Shown here piece after piece: positions 1 to 11,668 of a stretch of DNA of 64,000 bases (the stretch's first letter is position 1; each line of letters starts with the position of its first letter). Source of the DNA: Rosa chinensis (lineage: Eukaryota; Streptophyta; Magnoliopsida; Rosales; Rosaceae); assembly GCF_002994745.2 (NCBI RefSeq), contig NC_037090.1, positions 40,357,001 to 40,421,000 on the forward strand. The letters are read 5' to 3'. A program made the position numbers and the translations under genes. The notes under the pieces are model-generated. The model saw only the letters and a program-made list of their open reading frames with translations, did not search any database and was not told where the DNA came from.

Positions 1-244
1 TCCAAGCTCACTCCTAGTTGCATTAGGATTCCTACTTCAACTGGGATTCCTTTTCCTGGTAGAACTGGGAAAGCTTAATTTCTCCATTTCTTCTCATTTA
101 TGCGCAAATAACTCCTTGACTTCCATTTCCAGACTCAAAACTACCTAAAAACATAAAACAAGTTAGAAATGACGTTGTTAAGGAAATAACTAAGCAAAAT
201 GTAGGGAGAAAGTACTAAAAATGTAGTAGAAATTAGTCTCAACA
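1..244 (-). repeat. Partial LTR cut by the window edge
   Basis: Read on the minus strand, this stretch resembles the start of the solo LTR at 44502-46285. Both have a block like TTACTTAGTTATTTCCTTAA followed by a run of short motifs such as AACTAGGAATCC. The presumed LTR tip is near 244, where the minus strand reads TGTTGAGAC. The other end lies outside the window, so neither length nor target duplication can be checked. Confidence 0.35.
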
Positions 245-442
245 ACACTTCTTTGTAAGAAGTAGTGTAAGAAATTATATGTATTGTACCACTAGATTAT
301 ATTGAGTAAACAACAATTAATTAAACCATATTCACTCATAACATTCTCACCTTCAATTTCTCTAAAGAAAAATACAAAGAGAAAAAAAAAAAAAATCCTC
401 TCTAGAGTTTTCTTTTTTGTAGCATCGCTTTTTCTTGTTGCA

Positions 443-819
443 ATGGTTGATGCGGCCTCCACCAAGTTGATGGTGTCGCTCGGCATTACTGAGAAGGGGT
501 TACCTTGGGTGGGCTGGTATCACTGTGGTGTTTCGAAAATTATTATCTGGTGGGTCAACTGCTTTTGTCAAGGAAGAATGCCTATCCCAAGACTTTTATA
601 GGCACTATATCAACTGCTTGGAATCTCAATAATATGTTATCTATTCGTGATCATGGTGACTGGTATGTTTTTAAGTTTTCGATGTTGAAAGGGAGGGATC
701 AAATTGTTGATGGCAGTCCTTGGTTCTATATCAAGTTTATTATAGTGCTATCTACTTTCAACTGTCTTTTGGATACGTCTAGACTCTACTTCAATCTCCC
801 TTGTTGTGAATTTCGCTAG
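443..819 (+). pseudogene. DUF4283-type (LINE ORF1-like) protein fragment, frameshifted
   Basis: Two overlapping reading frames together read like a DUF4283 domain, which is common in plant L1-associated or zinc-knuckle proteins. The first starts at 443 with MVDAASTKLMVSLGITEKG. The second carries LVGQLLLSRK, then TAWNLNNMLSIRDHGDWYVF and QIVDGSPWFY. The order (LVG-LL, then W, then a GDN/GDW-like turn, then dGsPW) is the family pattern. A frameshift near 505-545 separates the two parts, and a stop at about 817 ends the match before any zinc knuckle. It is probably a retrotransposon relic; assignment to L1 rather than another element is inferred. Confidence 0.55.
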
Positions 820-1216
820 TTGATATGCCTGCGATGATTAGGATACAATGTAAAACCAAATGGGTAAAGGGAGAGTAGTGCACACAGGAATTCTTCAAGT
901 ATCCTAATGGGTTTTGGAATAGGAAGAGTTATTCCTATTGGTTTAGACCTGGAAAGTAAGTCATATTTTAGTTAATTAGGAATAGGAAAGCTAGCTCTCT
1001 TTCCTTGTTCTAATAGTTTTAGGAATCCTAATGTGACAAGTTTGTAACTAACACGATGATCTATAAACAGGATTGCTGGGAGATCAATAATGTATCGTCA
1101 GATCATAGAAGAGTTCAAACAGAGATCGCAGTTACATACAAACATAGGGCCATAGAGAGCCAAGGGTGATAGAGAGATCTAGCAAAGGGCTAAGACTAGC
1201 ATAGGATTTCATTAAG
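820..1216. other. Gene-free; possible LTR sequence interrupted by the Mutator element
   Basis: No coding region is visible. Together with 10122-10270, on the other side of the Mutator insertion, it reads like the promoter and leader of a Copia-type LTR: a short TATAAA-like stretch near 1062 on this side, and a CCGTGGTTTTTT run near 10215 on the far side. I could not find a partner copy or LTR ends. Confidence 0.25.
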
Positions 1217-1225
1217 TACTTGTAA

Positions 1226-1370
1226 CGATTAAATACTGCTTACTCCCTATACTTATAAGGTTTCATTGTTTCAGTTTCTGACATTCGAATTTCACCTAAA
1301 AAGTCTCTGAACACTCTATTTTCTCCCAATTCATCCTTGCCGTCAAGCCTCCGTCCAAGACTCCATTGTC
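1226..1370 (+). repeat. Left terminal inverted repeat of the MULE
   Basis: This matches the reverse complement of 9965-10112 with mostly transition differences. The match fades after the segment reading TCCGTCCAA. The outermost base differs between the two ends. Confidence 0.8.
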
Positions 1371-1894
1371 TCGCTGACGTGGCGGTCGTTTCCATACCAA
1401 GTCAATTGGATGCATTAAATTTCAAAGGAAAAATGTCCAATTTACCCTTTGCTTCAATTTTTCCATTTTTTTCCCTCCTAACTTGGTCAATTTTCTTGCC
1501 CCAAATCCCCAAATCACATAGATCATAAACCAAAAAAATAATTACTGCTAGTTTTTTGTGGCATAATAACCCAAACAATCCGATTAATCCAGAAGCATAA
1601 ACTAAGCAATGAAGGTTCAAGACAACCATTCACCTACATTCATAATAAACCCAAAATACATGGTATGTTCAGCAATAGCAAGCCACAAAACAGAGCTGTA
1701 ATTTACCAAAAACAAAAATCAAAGCATTACATCCTCAATAATTGTTCAAGTACTAATTCTGCTGGAATTAAAGATAGCTCTAATCATCTGATCAAAAGAT
1801 TAGAGTTAGCAACCAAGTGTCACAACACAAGGTTGCCCAAAAAGAGGATGCCTAAAAATTAATCATGTGCTTGCTAATGTCCGTTCCCTTTCAA

Positions 1895-2509
1895 CTATTT
1901 TTCGTCTCCTTTACCTGAGTATTGCTTGATCCTTTGAGAGGACCTTGTTGCTGTTGCATTTTGCTTCCTTGATGCCTTAGAAGATTGAACAGGCCTTGAA
2001 CCTGTTGGGGCATATGCAGGTTGTTGACGCCTTGAATTTTTGGGGGCAGATGCAGCTTGAACAGGCCTTGAAGTTTGCTTAGCAGATGCTACAGCTTGTT
2101 GAGGCCTTGATGCTTTTGGGGCCGACCTATTTGCTTCCAACCTTGATGCCTTCAAGGCAGTTTTTTTTTTTCCCGGAAACATACACAAAAATCCAATATA
2201 AGTACATGAGCAAAGTTTCAAAAAGTTGAGTATTACACACATAACCATCACGTCTGCATCTATTTCCAGTTTCAGCAACTCATCAGTTTCATCCCCACAT
2301 TTATACTTGTAATCGATTCTTTGGTGTTCATATGTTGGATTGAGTTGCTTAGCCATGTTGTCTACCTCTACAAGGCACATCTTATCCTTGTCTACATTAT
2401 CATAATATTCCACCTTTCCAAAAACATATGTGCCTTGCCTGAAACACCCTCCATGATAAACTTTAACTGTAAAATAGTCTGGATGTGCTGCAAATTCAAC
2501 AATGAACAT
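1895..2509 (-). pseudogene. Internally deleted MuDR-type transposase: PB1-like N-terminus joined to the C-terminal tail
   Basis: The 204-codon frame opens with MFIVEFAAHPDYFTVKVYHG, then GGCF, GKVEYYDN and DKMCLVEVDNMAKQL. That is the pattern of the PB1-like domain at the N-terminus of plant MuDR transposases (HGG-F, YfD, D-DkMsl-Ei). After residue 90 it runs into a hydrophobic stretch, then a basic tail of repeated short units (KASR, RPQQAVASA, KQTSRPVQAA) like the low-complexity C-terminus of these proteins. The MULE zinc-finger/DDE core, normally several hundred residues, and the SWIM finger are absent. The frame is open from start to stop, so the deletion kept phase or was repaired by chance. 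LARD-A now separates it from the likely promoter end of the element. Family call: recognised; loss of activity: inferred. Confidence 0.6.
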
Positions 2510-2980
2510 GGCTGGTCACTACATCAATTAAAATAAGTTAGTCAATGAAAATGGTCAACCAAAAAACATTTAGTCAATGGAAAAAACAGTTAACCAAAGT
2601 TGCCTCCATAAAGAGCTACAAGCTAAAGCTGAAACAAAAAGGAACCAAACAAAAAAGCCTTTACAAGGCCAATATTCTTCACACATGGCAGACAAACACA
2701 AGCACAATTCTTTACTTTACTACAAACTAGGACCACAACCAAAAACCACACAGAAAAAGCAATATTAAAAGCCAAACCTACACATCCAACCACAATTTCG
2801 ACAGTATTAAAGCCAACCTAGCAAATTCAACAACCAACAAATGCAAATCTCAATTAACTAAACCCACACACATAGTAGACACACTCTCAATTACCACTCA
2901 ATACCACAAACCATCCTTCTTGAAACCCAGAAACCCATAAAGCATACCATATCCCCAATTTTTAATCAAGCCCTTGCACT

Positions 2981-4661
2981 TGATTCGGCTGAAATAGCCT
3001 CACAATTTAACCCTGCAAAATGTAGTTGTCAGTATAGGATAAGCAGGGATCGTTCAGTCCGGGGATTGTAGGGTACACCTACACAAAAAGGTCAATTAAC
3101 AAATAAAAGAATAAAATGGGGGGTTTTGAATTTGGTTTCTAATCTACTTAAAATAAAAACAAAACAAATAAAACTATATACAATGATCGACTTCCCTAAC
3201 CTAGACCAATACCACTCGGAAATTACTAAGTGTAAAAACAGAAAATTCATTTCAACATGCTACAAAAATGTGCCCATCTTAAATGCCTAGATAAGAGCTC
3301 AAATGAAAAGCCTCAGCGGATCAATCCACTTATCTGATTCATTCTAATGCAGGCATGGATCGGAAAAGTCCTTACCAAGCCTAATACTACTAATTTTCGA
3401 AAACACTCAGCGTAATTCTCTTAACTAGTAATATTATCTAACCCTCGAATCAACTCACACGTGCAAATTAACCATTACACATAGAATTTAACACGTAATT
3501 TCCAGAATCATTTAATCATTAAAGCATGATTTTTACCACCCGTTAGAACTAATTACTACTTGTTTAACTCAGCGTCTTAACAAATAACAATTACTCTTGG
3601 CAAATTAAGCAAACACACAAGAACTCTCACCGTTATTCTAGCATGCAAACTTATGAACCTAACTCTGAAAATTACCTAAACACGTAAAAGGGCACAAGAT
3701 TGTAACATGCATCATAAAAGAATTCTCGAAATTAACTCAATAATAAACTGAAAATCTCAAAAATATTAATAAAAATATTATGAAAATTTCATGTCTCCAA
3801 TTACACAACTCGCAAATTGAAACAAACAAAACCGAAACAAAAATTATAAGTAGAGTCATAGTTACACTTTGAAGCTTTCCTCAGCGGCTTAGCAACACGG
3901 TGATGAACTCGTCTCTGCTATGGTGGTGGAGCGTCCTTGACTCAGCGCCTTAGAGCTTTGTAGATTGATGGATGGATGGTGGTCACGGTCTTGTAAGATA
4001 TGGAGGTTTGAGGAGTGAATTGGGTAGTCTTGGAATGATCTTGGCTGGGAAGTGATCTTGGCTGGGAAGTGATGCAAATTATATTCTGGACATTGCCTAT
4101 TTATAGGGGAGCATTGGTTGGTTTTCCCAACTGAAACGTCTCCTTTATGGCCTTAACTCCTCTCATAATGGGGCAATTCCTTTAATTTCCAAGCTAAAAC
4201 GTCTTTCTCTTATTTATTTTTCAGCTGAAACATCTTTCTCTTTTATTCCTCAACTGAAAACGTCTTTCTCCTTTATTCTCCAGCTGAAAACGTCTTTCTC
4301 CTTTATTCCCCTTTCTTCATTGCTTGGTCAAATATCTTAATGCTTTATTTTATGACTCCATCATTGCTGTTTCCAACAGTTCCACCAGGCAATGTTTCCT
4401 ACAACAAGCAGGAGAATATCAGAATTTTCTAGAGAAAATAAAGGGAATTAAAATGTAAAGACCGCAAAAATAGTTGACAGTTAGGAATCCTGATCCAGTT
4501 AGGATTTTTCATAAATTTTACTTTTTCCGCCTTTTTCACTCCAAACACTCAACAAGACTCTCAAAATGACTTACTGACTCAAAACACTAAACTTAAGGGA
4601 GAAACAAAGCTAAAATGGGGCAAATAATCAATAATATCGTCACACTTTTTTGCTCCTATCA
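2981..4661 (-). repeat. LARD-A 3' LTR (1681 bp)
   Basis: This is the downstream LTR in element orientation. It differs from the other LTR by an extra tandem copy of the 17-mer GATCTTGGCTGGGAAGT near 4034-4068. Its minus-strand end shares the U5 block CTGACAACTACATTTTGCAG with the solo LTR at 44502-46285. A TATA-like CTATAAATAGG lies near 4098 on the minus strand. Confidence 0.92.
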
Positions 4662-7600
4662 ACTACCCCACACTTAGCTTTTGCTAGTCCCTTAGCAAAA
4701 CAAAAATACAAAACAAAACAACGACTCAACAAAAAAACAAGTAAATGACTCTACTTCCCCTAACTGTTGTCTCAGAGACTCCAAACTCATGGCTTTCACG
4801 TTAAACACTTAATCAAAATTGCATAGATAATTCCATGGTTAATAAACCTGTGACATTCATATGACTAAGCAAGATATGGAGAACTTAAGTTATACAGTGA
4901 ATGATAGCATGTTTCGAACAAGTCCAATCCAAACTCACAGGGCATACTCTCGATTTTTCTCTCAGAAATGGCTATGCTTAAAAGCTTCACTCTCAAGTAT
5001 ATGCAAGAGAATAAATTGTAAGGCAACAAACAGCTTGCATATTTCATCAATAAACGCATTTTGTGAAGAATTTTTAAAGACCTCATGAAATGACTAAGTG
5101 CACAAATGGACCTAAACCATAAGCTCGACTGCGTACCTGACTCCACTAACCAAAGACTGCCCATCTCAAGGATCAAGTAAGCACTTAAAACATGTTGTAA
5201 TGGGGCTAAGCTAGGGTTTTTGAAATGAAGATTAAGGATACAAAAATCCTAAGGACCTAGCAGAGCATATATGGACCACCTTATGTCATCATTTTTGCAG
5301 ACCAAATATCATTGTTTTGGGCCAAACCTTCACTCTAACCAACATGGGAATGGACAAAGGCATAATTTTCCACTTTGAGCCTTCTACAACTTTGAAAGTC
5401 CAAAACCACACTTCAACAATTTCCCAACAGTTTTCTTTTCAATTTTCTTCTATTTTGCCGCTTTTCTTTCTTTCTTTTTCATTTTCATTTTTTTTTTTTA
5501 CGGCAAATTTTTTTTTTTTTCTCTTCTTTTTTTCTTGGATTTTCCCCACCCCACACTTGTCTTTCATCGTCACCCCTACATACTATGTCATGCTCTACTA
5601 AGTCCATAAGATAAGGGTAGAGATATCCTGTACTAAGCTCATGGTAGGGTAGTGAGGGCGATGAAACAAAGGTTTTCAACGTAGGCTCAAAAGGGTTCAT
5701 TCTAAGGAGTCCCACGACGGGCACAATTGGGGACACATGCTTGTTTGGCTATGGTGGTTACCCTAATGCCTTCTATCCTATCCAGGATCAGTGCATATTA
5801 TGGCATACAAGTTTTGACAGTCACAACAGCCGAGTTCTAGTACTCTCTAGTCCATTAAAATCTATGGCACATGATCATTAGATTTTCAAAGAATGATGAG
5901 GTTTTGCAAATACAGCCATGAAATTTTGAATTTATCAATAAGCACTCGAAAAGAAAGTATTTTAGCTCAACAGCTCACTTAGGGTAAAATGAATCAGACT
6001 TAATCCTAGCATGCTTAATGAACCAAGTTACAATCCTATCTCAAATCTTCATACAACCATTACAATGTCGATTAACCACAGAATTCAATTAAGTCCTATT
6101 TCGATTGTGAAAACCTTCAGCCATGAATTTAGAGACATGTTCATCCTAGACGTTAGGGGCATCCTAAGACTCAAACACACAAAAAGACTCTATAAAACCA
6201 ACAAATTTTTTTTTTTTTTGAATTTTATTTAAAAAAAAACTAAAATAAAGGTGTAAACCCACCCCACACTTAGAATCTACATGGTTCTCAATGTAGGCAA
6301 AAAATATGGTATATAGACCCTAAATATGGGGGGCTACGAAAATAAGGGAAATGTAAAATAAACAAACAAACAAAGACACAAGTACAATTCAACCTAAGCA
6401 AGTGAAGGGATAGAAATGTCAAACTCTCGTTGATGGCTCCTCCACAGCTTCGGTTGAAATGGGTTGCCTCCCATGTAGCGCTTAATATTTATAGTCCTTC
6501 AGCCTGGACTCTTCTCCTTGTTCACACGTTCTCATTCCTCAGGTGCCTCCTGGAGGGGTATCTCTTCCAATGTGTGCTCCACAAAGGATTCACCAGATCA
6601 AGTGTTAGTAACATATACAAGCTTAGGAATACAAACATTATGTCTTTCCTACTTTCTAAGTTACTTTTACATTTACATACTTAGGTACTGGAACAGAGGA
6701 CCTTAGTGTGCAATGGGACTATAGAACAGCTACCCTCGATAAGGTCATGTTTAATCCAATATACCTTAAGCAGGTCACACAACAATTTTTTTTTTTTTTT
6801 TTTTTGAGCTTGTTATAAACATAGTTAATATCTCAATTAATTCCAAGTTGTAAGTCGAGCCCAATAGAAACCACTACTACTGGTGAGATACGATATAGGG
6901 ATAGTCGCCTAGACATAAGTCTCTTTCCTTTGTTTCAGAAGGCGGGATGGCCAGATTAAGAGGTAAGTGAGAGGGAGGACTCATTTTCGTGATACTACGG
7001 AGGCTACTCCCTCATTGAGGTTTAGGCCCCTATCGGCTACTCCCACATAGTGGTTTAGGCTCATTCTATAGTATCTCTGAGATCCAATTGAACCCATCAC
7101 CCAGGGTCTCAACCTAAGACACCATCCGTATGCGCCCCTTACTCAGCTGGGAAATTAACTAATGTGTTAGACCGTTCTCCAAGTGCTAATAAAGGCCGCC
7201 CTCAACCTCAAGAGACCTGAGTAAGGTACTAATGAAGGGTTTAGGCCAATATTAACAAAAGGGCCCTTGTCTACTCATACGATTTTACACACTTACAACA
7301 ATTAAGTATTTAGCTAAATTCATAACCTAAGTATATTAATCTAAGTGAAACACATACAATTTACAACATGCTAAAAAAAAAAACTCATTCTACAATTTAC
7401 AATATACAATTTACAAAATGCTGGAAAAAAAAAATCAAAGTGAAACACATACAATTTACAATATGCTTAAAAAAAACAACTTCTACAAATTGTACAACAA
7501 TGATAAAAGACATGCTTAATTTCGTAACACTCATAAAACTTAAACTAAATCACAATTAAAGCTTGGCCTAACAGAAATCGCAATTTGTCACCATTCCACA

Positions 7601-7675
7601 TGTGTAGTACAAAAATTAGCATGCATTCTATATACAACAAAATCGATGACACTTTAAGTGCAAGGGATTTTAACA
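4662..7675 (-). other. LARD-A interior, non-coding
   Basis: There is no gag, pol or envelope-like frame. The minus strand carries AAGTGTGGGG three times (about 4666-4676, 5549-5558, 6260-6270). The copy next to the 3' LTR is in the position of the polypurine tract. Other contents are homopolymer runs (near 5490-5530, 6206-6219, 6787-6805) and an imperfect direct duplication offset by 95 bp at 7345-7465. Confidence 0.75.
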
Positions 7676-7694
7676 ATCCCCGGCAACGGCGCCA
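7676..7694 (-). promoter_or_regulatory. LARD-A primer-binding site (tRNA-Asp type)
   Basis: The minus strand reads TGGCGCCGTTGCCGGGGAT. This is complementary to the 3' end of plant tRNA-Asp including CCA, as I recall that tRNA. It lies five bases inside the 5' LTR, the expected place for minus-strand priming. Confidence 0.8.
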
Positions 7695-7699
7695 AAAAT

Positions 7700-9363
7700 T
7701 GATTCGGCTGAAATAGCCTCACAATTTAACCCTGCAAAATGTAGTTGTCAGTATAGGATAAGCAGGGATCGTTCAGTCCGGGGATTGTAGGGTACACCTA
7801 CACAAAAAGGTCAATTAACAAATAAAAGAATAAAATGGGGGGTTTTGAATTTGGTTTCTAATCTACTTAAAATAAAAACAAAACAAATAAAACTATATAC
7901 AATGATCGACTTCCCTAACCTAGACCAATACCACTCGGAAATTACTAAGTGTAAAAACAGAAAATTCATTTCAACATGCTACAAAAATGTGCCCATCTTA
8001 AATGCCTAGATAAGAGCTCAAATGAAAAGCCTCAGCGGATCAATCCACTTATCTGATTCATTCTAATGCAGGCATGGATCGGAAAAGTCCTTACCAAGCC
8101 TAATACTACTAATTTTCGAAAACACTCAGCGTAATTCTCTTAACTAGTAATATTATCTAACCCTCGAATCAACTCACACGTGCAAATTAACCATTACACA
8201 TAGAATTTAACACGTAATTTCCAGAATCATTTAATCATTAAAGCATGATTTTTACCACCCGTTAGAACTAATTACTACTTGTTTAACTCAGCGTCTTAAC
8301 AAATAACAATTACTCTTGGCAAATTAAGCAAACACACAAGAACTCTCACCGTTATTCTAGCATGCAAACTTATGAACCTAACTCTGAAAATTACCTAAAC
8401 ACGTAAAAGGGCACAAGATTGTAACATGCATCATAAAAGAATTCTCGAAATTAACTCAATAATAAACTGAAAATCTCAAAAATATTAATAAAAATATTAT
8501 GAAAATTTCATGTCTCCAATTACACAACTCGCAAATTGAAACAAACAAAACCGAAACAAAAATTATAAGTAGAGTCATAGTTACACTTTGAAGCTTTCCT
8601 CAGCGGCTTAGCAACACGGTGATGAACTCGTCTCTGCTATGGTGGTGGAGCGTCCTTGACTCAGCGCCTTAGAGCTTTGTAGATTGATGGATGGATGGTG
8701 GTCACGGTCTTGTAAGATATGGAGGTTTGAGGAGTGAATTGGGTAGTCTTGGAATGATCTTGGCTGGGAAGTGATGCAAATTATATTCTGGACATTGCCT
8801 ATTTATAGGGGAGCATTGGTTGGTTTTCCCAACTGAAACGTCTCCTTTATGGCCTTAACTCCTCTCATAATGGGGCAATTCCTTTAATTTCCAAGCTAAA
8901 ACGTCTTTCTCTTATTTATTTTTCAGCTGAAACATCTTTCTCTTTTATTCCTCAACTGAAAACGTCTTTCTCCTTTATTCTCCAGCTGAAAACGTCTTTC
9001 TCCTTTATTCCCCTTTCTTCATTGCTTGGTCAAATATCTTAATGCTTTATTTTATGACTCCATCATTGCTGTTTCCAACAGTTCCACCAGGCAATGTTTC
9101 CTACAACAAGCAGGAGAATATCAGAATTTTCTAGAGAAAATAAAGGGAATTAAAATGTAAAGACCGCAAAAATAGTTGACAGTTAGGAATCCTGATCCAG
9201 TTAGGATTTTTCATAAATTTTACTTTTTCCGCCTTTTTCACTCCAAACACTCAACAAGACTCTCAAAATGACTTACTGACTCAAAACACTAAACTTAAGG
9301 GAGAAACAAAGCTAAAATGGGGCAAATAATCAATAATATCGTCACACTTTTTTGCTCCTATCA
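7700..9363 (-). repeat. LARD-A 5' LTR (1664 bp)
   Basis: This is the upstream LTR in element orientation. It carries a single copy of the 17-mer doubled in the other LTR. It is followed on the minus strand, after five bases, by the primer-binding site. Confidence 0.92.
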
Positions 9364-9964
9364 GCACTCAAAACCATCACCACACTAAGAAAAACCATTT
9401 TTAGCTACCAGCAATCCCTCCAAAACCATAAACAAAAACCAATAGCAATAACCTAGAAACAGAGATCTAACCAATTTTAAAACCCCCAATTTTGTATTTC
9501 GATCAGGACCCTAGATTTCGTCATCTTCAATCCATTGATATCGGAGATGAATAGTTCCCCTCCAAAACTTACCATAATTAGGGATTTCATCCTTCTTGTT
9601 CTCCTGGTCTGCAGCTCGAGGAACCCACAGATTAGCGTCGTTCACGACCATGTTGCTGCCACAAAACGTTGGTCTCTTCTTCGACTAAGGTTGCCTTCCT
9701 TGCTTCCAGTAACAAATGATTGGTAATCCGATAATTATTTAGGGTTTTTGATTTGCAATGTTGTCGGATTCTAGGTTTGTAGGATTATGGAGAAGAGATT
9801 GGCTTCGTTCTCACAAATTCATATTTTAGGGTTTTTTAGGAGTTTAGGAACGGGATTTGGGGTACATCATATGGAACGCACCATAACAGAGGCAAGGCTG
9901 TTTTTGTCATTTTACAACGTGGATCCACGTGGCGCTAGTTGTCGACTCAAGTTGCCACATTGGA

Positions 9965-10112
9965 ATCTTCATAGATAATTTGGACAGAGACATGACGGTT
10001 GGGACGAATTGGGAGGAAATTAAGAGTTCAGGGACTTTTTAGGTGAAATTCGAAGGTCAGGGACCGAAACGATGAAACCCTATAAGTATAGGGAGTAAAC
10101 AGTATTTAATCC
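9965..10112 (-). repeat. Right terminal inverted repeat of the MULE
   Basis: This is the inverted partner of 1226-1370, followed directly by the second copy of the TACTTGTAA target duplication at 10113-10121. Confidence 0.8.
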
Positions 10113-10121
10113 TACTTGTAA

Positions 10122-10594
10122 TCAAGTTGTTATTCTCCATAGTGCTAGTGAATCTCAGGAGAGATGACATAGGTGAAGTTTTGTCAAACCTCTATTAAAT
10201 TTTGTGTTCATGTGTGCCGTGGTTTTTTAATCATCTTGTTGTGGTATTTTACATCATCATCCTAACACTGTTTACATGGTCATAGTCTATCAAGAGAAAC
10301 AAGGTTCTGGGTAAAAAGTGCATATTTACTACATCCATGTCTCGATGGAGATTCTCGGTCTTACCCTGGCATTGGTGACATAAGAGGTTGCTTTGATACT
10401 CGGATCAACACTTAACTATGTCGTTCAACTGGATGTACAAGACTAGGATCGGTCAAGGAAAGCAGGTTAGGGTTCGCTTGCACCATGAGGTTTCAATGCC
10501 TGTAAAGTAGAGGTATTAGCCTTTGGAGTTCAAATTCTTGGAAAGGAAATTCGGATAGGAATTATCGATTAACAAAAGAATTTCAATCACGTAC
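10122..10594. other. Gene-free flank of the MULE
   Basis: No open frame or RNA gene is visible. The first 150 bp would join directly to 1216 if the MULE were removed. The stretch from about 10270 onward shows nothing I recognise. Confidence 0.3.
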
Positions 10595-10885
10595 TACAGC
10601 CAAACTAGTCCTTTATGACACACAATGTGTGCCGTAAAAGATAACTTTACGGCACAAAGAAGCGTGCCATAAAAGATTATGTCATAAAAGACAAATTTCT
10701 CTTATGGCACACAAATTGCACGTTGTAAAAGACATCTTTTGCGCATCATGAAAGGCCTTTTTGCACATTGTAAAAGATGTTTTACTAATTCTGAGATTTG
10801 ATTTTGCCTGCTGTAACGATTTTGCGTGTCATAAAAGACAATCTTTTGTGTTGTAAAAGACCATTTTGCGTGCCGTAATATATAA
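10595..10885. repeat. CACTA-like subterminal repeat cluster
   Basis: Variants of a short unit like GTGCCGTAAAAGA or its complement TCTTTTACGGCAC occur about eight times in both orientations (for example 10628-10642, 10653-10660, 10667-10680, 10703-10710, 10855-10880). Such clusters are typical just inside the ends of plant CACTA (En/Spm) elements. The nearby CTACTACAGCC at about 10593 could be a decayed CACTACAAG terminus. No transposase is present and the other end was not found. Confidence 0.45.
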
Positions 10886-11002
10886 ACAAAAGCATTGATG
10901 TTGTAAATTATATTAATAACTTCAAATTGCAAAATCAAAGTTTGAAAGCAAGTTCCTAAACATAGAACATCCTAGAGTAGAATTGTCTGTTTCTCAAAGT
11001 TC

Positions 11003-11668
11003 TTAGACGTTCTCCAATGATAAGTTTATAGCCTAAATTACAGAACTTTATTATCCAAAATCCATCTCCAATGGTGGGTTGGGTCTATACCAAAAATCAA
11101 GTATGGTGGTCCAAAGTCTATAAGTTAGTTTAATTATAGACCTTTGTTTAGACCCTGCAAAACAAGAGATGGCCCAGCTAGCCCACATACATGGATGATT
11201 GAAATAAAATTCAAACTTGAAAATTTCAGGTCCTAGCATGCCAACGGTTAGACCCTATCTACATAATTATGTTTGTAACGGTTATTTCCTATGGGCAAAT
11301 CACAAACTTGGAAGTGATTTGTGCATGTAAAAATCTAATCGATAATCTATAGAGTTTGTGTATGAATTGATACGTCCACTTGAAAGTCTTATCTAGCAAT
11401 ATAGTAAGATTAGTTCAATTATTAAAGTCATATTTCTATCTCAAAAATAAATTTTAAGTAGACTTGAATTAGTAATATAACTAAACATGCTTATAATTTT
11501 TAAGTATACAAATTAATATATATATATATATATATATATTAGAGTCTATAATTTAGACCTCAAACGATTGGAGTTGGAAAAATTATAGACCTTACTGTTT
11601 GGATGAATTTCGAAGGTCTAAAAATTTAGACCATGTCTATTTTAGACATTGACGATTGGAGATGACCT
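11003..11668. mobile_element. Possible non-autonomous TIR element
   Basis: CATCTCCAAT at 11062 is mirrored by ATTGGAGATG near 11655. A second outer or inner pair, CTCCAATGATAAG near 11012 and CGATTGGAGTTGG near 11565, is also inverted. Several copies of TCTATAATTTAGACC-like text lie between in both orientations. The target duplication could not be resolved, so class and ends are tentative. Confidence 0.35.
11518..11540. repeat. (TA)n microsatellite
   Basis: This is an uninterrupted alternating A/T run, inside the possible TIR element. Confidence 0.9.

Larger units (their letters stand above)
2981..9363 (-). mobile_element. LARD-A: complete non-autonomous LTR retrotransposon
   Basis: Two long direct repeats (2981-4661 and 7700-9363) enclose about 3.0 kb. 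Both begin TGATTCGG and end TCCTATCA on the plus strand, and GCACT is duplicated outside at 2976-2980 and 9364-9368. A primer-binding site on the minus strand beside the right LTR shows that the element is read right to left. The interior (4662-7699) has no gag or pol and no frame above about 100 codons, so it is of the large non-autonomous (LARD) type and must borrow proteins from another family. The two LTRs look identical over the lines I compared except for a 17-bp tandem duplication in the left copy, which points to a very recent insertion. It is nested in the MULE. Confidence 0.92.
1226..10112 (-). mobile_element. Mutator-like element (MULE), interrupted by an LTR element
   Basis: The two ends are inverted copies of each other for about 145 bp (1226-1370 and 9965-10112). 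Both outer ends read GATTAAATACTG then TTACTCCCTATACTTATA, with scattered mismatches. The element is flanked by a perfect 9-bp duplication, TACTTGTAA, at 1217-1225 and 10113-10121, the length typical of Mutator. Without the nested LTR element and its duplicated 5 bp it is about 2.5 kb. Its only recognisable gene is the minus-strand fragment at 1895-2509. The stretches 1371-1894, 2510-2980 and 9369-9964 are non-coding interior; 9369-9964 would be upstream of the gene. With no catalytic core, the element cannot move by itself. Confidence 0.85.

Noticed and set aside
5317..5601. 94-codon Phe-rich frame in LARD-A
   Set aside because: Created by poly-T and TTC runs in the non-coding interior.
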